Part shown: positions 9,851 to 17,540 of the stretch, one piece after another
How the letters are laid out: every line of letters starts with the position of its first letter
Numbering within the stretch: position 1 is the stretch's first letter
DNA from: Azolla caroliniana
Taxonomy: Eukaryota; Polypodiophyta
NCBI GenBank assembly: GCA_043228905.1
Contig: JBHGNT010000014.1
Coordinates: 62,001 to 126,000 of the forward strand
Length of the DNA: 64,000 nucleotides
Reading direction: 5' to 3'
Notes under the pieces: generated by a model
The model's input: the letters and a program-made list of their open reading frames with translations, nothing else
The model's database searches: none
What the model was told of the DNA's origin: nothing
Translations under genes and position numbers: made by a program

Positions 9851-11205
9851 CACAAAAGCACGAAGTTGTGGCCACCAAAAGGAACGAGATACTAGCTCCA
9901 ATGTTTTTTGAATTCCAAAATGGCCAGCCATGTAGCCATCATGTCATTGCTCCAATACCCTAAGACGACCAGGTCCGTCTGTAACATATAAAAGCCCTTT
10001 GTAGGAGTAAGGTAGGAGCGTCATGACAATGCATCTGCCTTTCCTTGCAATACTTCTCGCTAATATGTAATCTTAAAATCAAACCGAGTAAGAAATTGTG
10101 CCCATCGAATTTGTCGTCTATTAAGCACTCGACCAGACTGGAAATACGTGAGGTTCTTATGATCATTATATACAATGATCTGATGAGGAGACCCTTCCAA
10201 AAAAATTCGCCATTGCTCAAAAGAATCAACAATAGCTAATAACTCTTTATCATGGATCTCATAATTAATCTCAGTTGCATTGAATTTACGTGAATGAAAA
10301 GCTATCAAATACAATTTCCCATCATGTCCTGATTGTGATAGAATACTTCCAAGTGCAAAATTTGATGCATCAGCTTCAATACCAAAAGGCTTACCAATAT
10401 CAACATGTGCTAGAATGGGTGTTGAGGTAAAGGCGAGCTTGAGTTCCATGAATGCCTTTTCTGCATCCTTTGTCCACACGAATGAATGATTTTTCTTTGT
10501 AAGTTGAATGAGGGGAAGAATGATCTTTGAGTAGTCCCTGATGAATTTACAATAAAAATTAGCAAAACCTAAAAAACATTGTACATCATGTATAGAGCTC
10601 AATGATTTCCAATCAAGGATTGTTTGGGCTTTAGCAGGATCCATAATAACACCATGTTCTAAAACTATGCAGCCTAGGAATTCCACTTGCTTGCAATCAA
10701 AATCACATTTTTCCATTTTCGCATACAAACCATATTCCCGTAATCTTTGTAGCACTTTCTTAACATGAATATCATGTTCCTCCTATGTTTTCGAATATAT
10801 CAAGATGTCATCGAGATAAATAATAACAAAGATATCCAAGAAATCTCGAAATATATCATTTGCCATATGTTGAAACACTGCAGGAGCATTGGTAAGGCCA
10901 AAAGGCATGATTGTATACTCAAAACGTCCATAGCGAGTACAGAAAGTTGTCTTCCAATCGTCCCCAGGCCGAGTTCGAACTAGATTGTATGCACCTCGTA
11001 AATCAATCTTCGTAAAAAACTTTGCTCCACTAAGCCGCTCTGAGAGACTTGATATCAAGGGTAAAGCATATCTATTACGAATTGTGACTTTGTTCAGGCC
11101 TCGATTGTCTACCACTAAACGAAGGGATCCCTATTTTTTCCTCACAAAGAAAATAGGGGCCCGAACTGGTGATCTCGAATGTCTGATGAAGCCTCATGAC
11201 AATAT
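9851..11205 (-). pseudogene. Chromovirus Pol: reverse transcriptase and RNase H part (decayed, truncated)
   Basis: This is the upstream half of the Gypsy Pol that continues at 1831. Minus direction: end of the RT N-terminal region ('RAPIFFVRKK', then an in-frame TAG near 11130), '[10 protein letters not shown]', '[11 protein letters not shown]' (catalytic Asp), '[13 protein letters not shown]' and '[13 protein letters not shown]' (YLDD active site). A frame break near 10,770 follows, then the connection/RNase H region with 'FLGFANFYCKFI', 'FGIEADASNFALG' and 'HDKELLAIV'. The stretch 10060-9851 runs into the integrase zinc-finger region. Homology stops at about 11205, so gag, protease and the 5' LTR are lost. 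The TAG stop and frameshifts make it non-functional. Confidence 0.9.
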
Positions 11206-11964
11206 GATAGAATACCACCACCGCCCGGAGGCAAACACGGCCCGAAGGCGCCACATAATTGGCCCGAAAGCCTAGAACTGGTACTGGTAGTGAGTCCATA
11301 TTCGCTTGATGAATGTACATTTCCGTCAGCGGATTCGTTACCCATTCCATTAAATCCAGGTAGATTTATATTGTCTATCCATCTATTGGGATGGGTAGAC
11401 ACCAACAACTTCGGAGTCTAGCTAGCTCAACGATATGGGCAACCTCAAAACAAAAAAATACAATAAGTTTTTTTGCAGTAATGAATGTTAGAAAAATGCA
11501 ATTTTGTACCTACCCTCCTCAAATTAGTGTATTGGTTTATGCATATGATTCTAGAAGATGCACATCTAAGTAAGTAGGCACCATACCGATGAAATCAAAA
11601 GATATCTTCTCTATGTCAAAGGTTTTTCATATAGTTGCTCATTACACTCTTGATATTGGGTAGTATATCCATGCATTTGAAAATTTCAAAGGCTTTGCTA
11701 TGACTTCATAATTTGGTGAAGTTGGTTTCACCATCCTATGATTTCGTTATTCATTTATCTAAAACATGAATGTGGAAGTCAAACTATTTACTTTTTGTGT
11801 TAGTGACTCTTCTATTGTATGGTTGCTCATGATTCTACAACCAGATGTGACATGGTACTAACCATTCATGATTCTTTTTTTTGCATCATGTCCATTTGCT
11901 TAAAACAATCATGATTCATGCACATATCTACAAAATGCTAGAGGAGGAAAATTTTTCTTTTTGA
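11206..11964. other. No recognisable feature
   Basis: AT-rich sequence between the truncated Gypsy and the Penelope-like fragment. I see short open frames only and no repeats or RNA genes. The right part may include decayed Penelope RT, since 'YYG' followed by a frame break at about 11975 resembles the start of the PLE RT active-site block. Confidence 0.4.
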
Positions 11965-12660
11965 TGTTATGATCTATTACGGATAATCATCTTCAACCAG
12001 TTTATCAAATGCCTTTGGATAGGAACTCAAGATAGCCTATTACACTATCTTAAAGGCTATGCACCTGGGCTACAACATCACATCAGGATAACTACATGCA
12101 TCTCCACCACTGGAGTGGATTTCTTAGATATCCGCCTTTTCAAAGGAGAAGATTTTCTTCGCACGAACAAGCTTTCTACTAGTTGTTATCAGAAGGAGCT
12201 CAACAGGTATCAATACCTTCCACACTCCTCCTGGCATCCTCAACATCAAAAGAAAGTGTTTATTATCGGTGAGCTGCGAAGATACGTCCTACGAGAAAGC
12301 ACCACAGAGGGCTATAAAAGAATAAGACGTCTATTATTCGAACAACTTCGCGCTAGAGGCTACCCCGATAAGTTCCTTAGATCATGTTTTAATCAGATCA
12401 CATACTCGATGAGGATATCACTGCTTCACGCACCCTCCAAGAGAAACACAATGGATAAGGGTAATCCTTTAGTTTTAAAACTGTATTTTTCTAAATACAC
12501 GAAAGCCTTAAAACTCGGTAAAACCCTTATTCGTACTATCCATGAGCTACTCAAAGATGATCCTGAGTTGTGCCATCTTCTGAAACCAATGATCTGCTGG
12601 AGAAACCCTAGGAACCTCCGTTCTTACCTAGTAAGGACAAGGTTTCCTCCAAGGGTTTAA
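11965..12660 (+). pseudogene. Penelope-like element reverse transcriptase, C-terminal part
   Basis: The frame runs from just after a TGA at 11962-11964 to the stop at 12658. It shows the PLE-specific order downstream of the RT active site: 'IGTQDSLLHYL', 'TTGVDFLDIRLFK', 'KLSTSCYQKELNRYQYL', 'HPQHQKKVFIIGELRRYV', 'RRLLFEQLRARGYPDKFL', and near the end 'NPRNLRSYLVRTRF', the block that closes the PLE RT. No GIY-YIG endonuclease follows, so this is either an endonuclease-less type or a truncated copy. The active-site YxDD block upstream is broken by a frame change. A hammerhead-like RNA lies about 300 bp downstream, a known association for PLEs (Cervera and de la Pena). Confidence 0.82.
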
Positions 12661-12918
12661 AATACCCCGTGGATTTTCCATTTTTTAGATTTTCTCTAAA
12701 TTTTACCTTTATTGTAAAGGATACTTTAAGAGGCATCACATAAGACCCTCGAAAAGTATACCTTAAACAAGGTAAAATAACGCGTAGAAGTCTAAAAGTC
12801 ATGGAAGTCCAAGGGTTATAGCCAACAGTCAAAATTACCGTTGCCTTTTTTATTTCTCCCGCATTTTTTATTTTCTCCCGCCTATTTTCGAGACTAAAAT
12901 TTTCCCTCCACTCGCTCC

Positions 12919-12926
12919 TATAAAAA
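12919..12926 (+). promoter_or_regulatory. TATA-like box upstream of decayed hammerhead
   Basis: TATAAAAA, 37 bp before the hammerhead stem I. The two other hammerheads in this window also have a TATA box just upstream (TATATAAA at 14947-14954 and 15799-15806), which suggests transcripts that start at or just before the ribozyme. Confidence 0.4.
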
Positions 12927-12962
12927 GGAGAGTGCGAGGGCTAATTTCTTGTATCCACAGTC

Positions 12963-13020
12963 TAGTGTTCCACTGAAGAGCTCACGATTAGCTGAGCAAA
13001 ACATGTATGGAGATACACTA
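12963..13020 (+). ncRNA. Type I hammerhead ribozyme, decayed (core G12 to A)
   Basis: Stem I: TAGTG-TT-CCA pairs with TGG-AGATA-CACTA around an internal loop. Core box CTGAAGA (12973-12979) fits CUGANGA. Stem II: GCTCA (12980-12984) with TGAGC (12993-12997), loop of 8. Then AAAA at 12998-13001 stands where GAAA is required, so the catalytic G12 is changed to A. Stem III is the loop-less palindrome ACATGT (13001-13006), and predicted cleavage is after A13007. All stems pair; only the core base is wrong, so it is probably inactive. CGAAA to CAAAA is the usual outcome of methyl-CpG decay. Position, 3' of a PLE RT ORF, supports the assignment. Confidence 0.7.
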
Positions 13021-13814
13021 ATCCTTTGGTAATACAAGTTTTTTTTTAAATTTTATGTCTCGTTTCTTCTTAATATTGTAATTAAGTTTTATGTAATCTT
13101 AATTAAGCCACACTATATCTCTCTCAATCCCTTTCTTCTCCGCTCCCGCATGCCTAATGGTGTCATCGACTTGTCTCTCATATCCTCTCACATAACAAGC
13201 TCTCAACACTCTACCTTACTTTTCGCACATCATTATGTTGCACACCATTCATTATGTTGTAAGCATGGGACTACATTCGGTAGCCATGCATTTTCCCATT
13301 TCTTATCCCTCTTTCATTGTATATGTTCGGGACTACATTTGGTAGCCGACATTATTTTGATTTTGTATCTCAAACCCTAAACTATATCACCAATCACAAT
13401 GCTTGTCACCCACATCCCTACATATGCACTCTCTCCTTGTTAGATTTTTCATATTTTTAACCCTACCCCTACCATTTCCCTACTTTCTTCTATTTTTAAC
13501 CCTACCCCTCCCCTACTTTCTCCTATTTTCGGCCCTACCCCTAATACTTTCTCCTAATCTCAGTCTTACCCCTTCCCCTACTTTTTCATATTTTTACTTA
13601 TACCTCTCTCCTACACTTTTATTAAAAACATAATCTTTAGATTATATTTACCCACTACCCCCGTCATCAATTTCCATATATTTTTCTTGGTTGCTCCATA
13701 TGTTTTTCTTTTCTCTCTCTCTCTCTCTCTCTCTTTCTTACTTTCATATCCTCTTTTGTCACTCTTCGTCTCTCTCTCTCTCTCTCTTCCTCTATATTTC
13801 TTACTTTTATATCC

Positions 13815-13853
<39 letters not shown>

Positions 13854-14596
13854 CTCTACCCCTCCCTTTACTTTTTATTACCACCCTACCCCTAACCTTA
13901 ACCCTCTCTAGCTCACACCAAGTGTATCAAACGGTTTGGGTGCGCTCAAATTGTTCTTGGTGAACTTTTCACTTCATCCCCACTTTGTCAATTTACCCCC
14001 TTACCCCTCCCTTACCTTCCAAAATTACCCTCCTACCCTTCCCCCTCAGTTTTTCAAATTTACCCCCTTTCCCTTCCCCCTTAGTTTTTCAAAATTACCT
14101 TTCTACCCCTCCTCCCACTTTTTCTTATTGCCACCCTACCCCTCCCCTAAACCCCCCCCTCATTTCTTAAAAACTAAACACCCTACCCCCACCCCGCCTC
14201 TCTCTAAATATTTTCCTCTCTTTTTTTCCTCTCTCACACTTAAGCTATCACTTCTCCCTCTCTTGGTTTTTCCTTTCCTATCTCAAAATCTTTTCCTATC
14301 CTATTTTATCCACCTTTCGATTTTTATTTTTCTACCCTCACCCATGTTTTACTTTTTCTTACCCTACCCCTCCCCATCCTCTTCCTAAATCTATAGCCTT
14401 CCCCCTTTTTCTTTTCCTCTTTCCCCACACTTGTCCCTCTCCCTTACCTCTCTCCTATTTCCTCTCTCTCTCTTACTTTGTTTAGTTTACACATGCATCT
14501 CTCTCCTCTCTCTACCCTCTTTCTCTCTCTTACTTTTTCTCTCGTTTTCCCACCCTTGATCCTCGTAGATCTACTCACTCCCCTTATGTCTACTCA

Positions 14597-14651
<55 letters not shown>

Positions 14652-14769
14652 CCTTTTTCCTTCCTTTCTCATCATCTCACATATTTTCCTTATTTCCCCC
14701 TCAATCTTAACTCCCCTTTGAATATTTCCCCTCATTTTACATTTCATATCCTAACTCTCTCTTTTCTCC

Positions 14770-15085
14770 TTATCTCTCGTTAACATTATAACCTCTTTTC
14801 CCTTGTACCAAAACCCCCCCTTGTCACATTAAAGCTCATAGTATCCTTTTCCTTCTTCTCCAAATCTTCCCCTTTTCAAATCATATCCATAAGCACACAC
14901 CCCCACTCCCTATTGTCATTTCTCTAAACCCTCTCCTAAAACTCCTTATATAAACCTATCCACCCCTAATGGTCATTTTAGCACTGATGAGCACCGTGGT
15001 GGCCGAAACTAGTTTGCTCATGACCATATCCCCATGTAATTTCTTTTTCAATCTTAATGATAATTAGTAATAGCTTTGCTCTTAA

Positions 15086-15130
<45 letters not shown>

Positions 15131-15250
15131 ATGTTAGTAACATTTGTTTTAGTCCATTTAATTAATACTTAATGGCTAGCCCTCTCTCCCTTTCTCATTA
15201 TATTTAAGTTTTAATCCCTATAATAATTTAAGTTATCAAGGTTTAATCTC
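14770..15250 (+). repeat. Direct repeat, copy 1 (hammerhead-bearing unit)
   Basis: Begins CTTATCTCTCGTTAAC and runs through a TATA box (14947-14954), the hammerhead (14969-15027), a (CT)n array, and a module beginning CAACATGTTAGTAAC and ending AAGGTTTAATC. It recurs at 15621-16101 (period 851-852 bp) with very few differences. The module after the (CT)n array is present four times in all: 15127-15250, 15318-15440, 15487-15581 (5'-truncated) and 15979-16101. The layout, two direct repeats each with a TATA box and a hammerhead around a short internal region, resembles PLE pseudo-LTRs or a small non-autonomous derivative. Confidence 0.85.
14969..15027 (+). ncRNA. Type I hammerhead ribozyme, copy 1 (stem II damaged)
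   Basis: Stem I: ATGGTCAT-TTT-AGCA with TGCT-C-ATGACCAT (8 + 4 bp around an internal loop). Core CTGATGA at 14984-14990 and GAAA at 15005-15008. Stem III is the palindrome ACTAGT (15008-15013) with no loop; predicted cleavage lies between 15014 and 15015. Stem II differs from copy 2 at two places (A14993 and C15003), which break its middle pairs, so this copy should fold poorly. The loop-less stem III implies action as a dimer, as known for PLE hammerheads. Confidence 0.75.
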
Positions 15251-15445
15251 TCTCTCTCTCTCTCTCTCTCTTTTGCTCTTAATCACTCTCACTCTCTCTC
15301 TCTCTCTCTCTCTCTCTCAACATGTTAGTAACATTTGTTTTAGTCCATTTAATTAATACTTAATGGCTAGCCCTCTCTCCCTTTCTCATTATATTTAAGT
15401 TTTAATCCCTATAATAATTTAAGTTATCAAGGTTTAATCTCTCTC

Positions 15446-15494
<49 letters not shown>

Positions 15495-15576
15495 TTAATA
15501 CTTAATGGCTAGCCCTCTCTCCCTTTCTCATTATATTTAAGTTTTAATCCCTATAATAATTTAAGTTATCAAGGTT

Positions 15577-15620
<44 letters not shown>

Positions 15621-15623
<3 letters not shown>

Positions 15624-15943
15624 ATCTCTCGTTAACATTATAACCTCTTTTCCCTTGTACCAAAACCCCCCCTTGTCACATTAAAGCTCATAGTATCCTT
15701 TTCCTTCTTCTCCAAATCTTCCCCTTTTCAAATCATATCCATAAGCACACACCCCCACTCCCTATTGTCATTTCTCTAAACCCTCTCCTAAAACTCCTTA
15801 TATAAACCTATCCACCCCTAATGGTCATTTTAGCACTGATGAGCCCCGTGGTGGGCGAAACTAGTTTGCTCATGACCATATCCCCATGTAATTTCTTTTT
15901 CAATCTTAATGATAATTAGTAATAGCTTTGCTCTTAATCACTC

Positions 15944-15982
<39 letters not shown>

Positions 15983-16095
15983 ATGTTAGTAACATTTGTT
16001 TTAGTCCATTTAATTAATACTTAATGGCTAGCCCTCTCTCCCTTTCTCATTATATTTAAGTTTTAATCCCTATAATAATTTAAGTTATCAAGGTT

Positions 16096-16101
<6 letters not shown>
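15621..16101 (+). repeat. Direct repeat, copy 2 (hammerhead-bearing unit)
   Basis: Second copy of the unit at 14770-15250, with TATA box 15799-15806, hammerhead 15821-15879 and the terminal module 15979-16101. It is followed by a last (CT)n run and then unrelated sequence with telomere units. Confidence 0.85.
15821..15879 (+). ncRNA. Type I hammerhead ribozyme, copy 2 (complete)
   Basis: Stem I: ATGGTCAT (15821-15828) and AGCA (15832-15835) pair with TGCT (15867-15870) and ATGACCAT (15872-15879). Core CTGATGA 15836-15842; stem II GCCC (15843-15846) with GGGC (15853-15856), loop CGTGGT; core GAAA 15857-15860; stem III palindrome ACTAGT 15860-15865; H17 is T15866, so cleavage is predicted after 15866. 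Every invariant core base is present. GUU is a permitted but slower cleavage triplet than GUC. Stem III cannot close on itself, so a dimeric form is expected. Confidence 0.82.
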
Positions 16102-16126
<25 letters not shown>

Positions 16127-16185
16127 CAAGCCGTGCACCGATGATACACCATTCGCACTCCTTGTCGACGATCGTATGATCAACA

Positions 16186-16207
16186 AAACCCTAAACCCTA
16201 AACCCTA
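16186..16207 (+). repeat. Three interstitial plant telomere units (AAACCCT)
   Basis: Three perfect AAACCCT units plus one A lie exactly between the pyrimidine/hammerhead tract and the Copia remnant. Endonuclease-less Penelope-like elements are known to sit at telomere repeats, so the location is suggestive, but three units can also arise by chance or repair. Confidence 0.7.
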
Positions 16208-16208
16208 C

Positions 16209-17440
16209 CGCGTTCGTATAATAGTCCCTTGTCCTTAGTGCCGCTAACATAGCGGAGTATCCGGTGTGTGCACTAAACGTGATCTATGGTTGGCTTCTAC
16301 ATAAACTAACTTATCACACCGACCGGATAACTGATGTCGGGTTGGGTGACTGTTGAGTAGATTAGGCTTCCAACAAGCTGTCGGAATCATTTCTCATTGC
16401 AGGTCAATCTGAAGTTTGGATGTAGCTTCTTGCGGGGGGGTTGCTTGCTTCAGGTCGTAAAGCGACTTCTTGAGTCGGCACACTGTTGACTTGTTCATCT
16501 CCTACTGAAATTTGCGGGGTTGGATCATATAGACCTATTCTTCAAGGTCACCTTGAAGAAACACATTCTTCACATCCATCTGATGAAGATTTCACCCCCT
16601 TGCCACAACAACTACCAGCACCACACGAATCGTTGACTACCGGAACAAAGGTCTCGTCAAAATCGATTCTGTGTGTCTACGCATATCCTTTGGTCACTAA
16701 CCAGGCCTTATACCTTTGACCAAACTGTCGGAGTTGTACTTCACCTTATATACCCATTTGCAGCCGATCAGTTCACATTGTTGGGGAGGGTCAACTAGGT
16801 CCCATGTGTCGTTGGCATTGAGTGCCTGCATTTCTTCCTCCATAGTAGCAGGCCAATTTGTGTCTTTCGCTACTTCTTCGTAGCTCTCTAGCTCACACAC
16901 TTCCGCCACTTTTGTCATGTACACATAATGTTGCGCCATGTACTCTTTATACTCATGCCATTTTCAGGGTTCTTCTAGTGGGTAGATCGGCGAAGCTGTT
17001 GGTTCACCGATTTTTGGGCCTTCTTGGGCGACTCGAACTTCATTTCTCACAAGGCATTTTTTTGAACCGGGCCTTATACCTTTGACCAAACTGTCGGAGT
17101 TGTACTTCACCTTATATACCCATTTGCAGCCGATCAGTTCACATTGTTGGGGAGGGTCAACTAGGTCCCATGTGTCGTTGGCATTGAGTGCCTGCATTTC
17201 TTCCTCCATAGTAGCAGGCCAATTTGTGTCTTTCGCTACTTCTTCGTAGCTCTCTAGCTCACACACTTCCGCCACTTTTGTCATGTACACATAATGTTGC
17301 GCTATGTACTCTTTATACTCATGCCATTTTCAGGGTTCTTCTAGTGGGTAGATCGGCGAAGCTGTTGGTTCACCGATTTTTGGGCCTTCTTGGGCGACTC
17401 GAACTTCATTTCTCATAAGGCATTTTTTTGAACTAAATCA
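16209..17440 (-). pseudogene. Copia pol remnant (RT region), with internal tandem duplication
   Basis: On the minus strand, 16209-16480 is clearly homologous to Copia F at 59770-60010 (same codons around the end of RT, including GTCCTTAGT, CCGGATA and TCTCATTGCAGGTC). The part 16697-17290 encodes the RT N-terminal block '[19 protein letters not shown]' and 'GCKWVYKVKYNSD' twice. There is no complete frame, and gag, protease, integrase and LTRs are absent. The 366-bp segment 16705-17070 is repeated at 17071-17436. Confidence 0.85.
16705..17436. repeat. 366-bp tandem duplication (two copies)
   Basis: Copies 16705-17070 and 17071-17436 begin GCCTTATACCTTTGACC and end near CATTTTTTTGAAC. They differ at only a handful of positions, so the duplication is recent compared with the decay of the surrounding Copia remnant. 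Confidence 0.9.
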
Positions 17441-17540
17441 GTTCGAAGTCAGTCTTAAGCCTCCTAGCTATATTTGTATATTCTTTCCACATAATATATC
17501 TTTTGTCATTATCATTCTCTCTCTCTCTCTCTCTCTCTCT

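Larger units (their letters stand above)
13400..16130 (+). repeat. 2.7 kb strand-asymmetric pyrimidine-rich tract with (CT)n arrays
   Basis: The plus strand is overwhelmingly C and T, with recurrent CCCTACCCCT and TTTTTC runs (13400-14500) and many pure (CT)n blocks (for example 13711-13733, 14601-14648, 15088-15126, 15441-15486, 15581-15616, 16100-16125). The long 'open frames' in it are Ser/Leu/Pro-rich artefacts of the composition. It can form triplex or H-DNA in principle. It contains the 851-852 bp direct repeat with two hammerhead ribozymes. Confidence 0.85.

Noticed and set aside
13403-14783. Several 60-150 codon plus-strand frames rich in Leu/Ser/Pro/Phe
   Set aside because: They arise from the pyrimidine-only composition (CTC, TCT, CCC, TTT codons), overlap in different frames and match no family.
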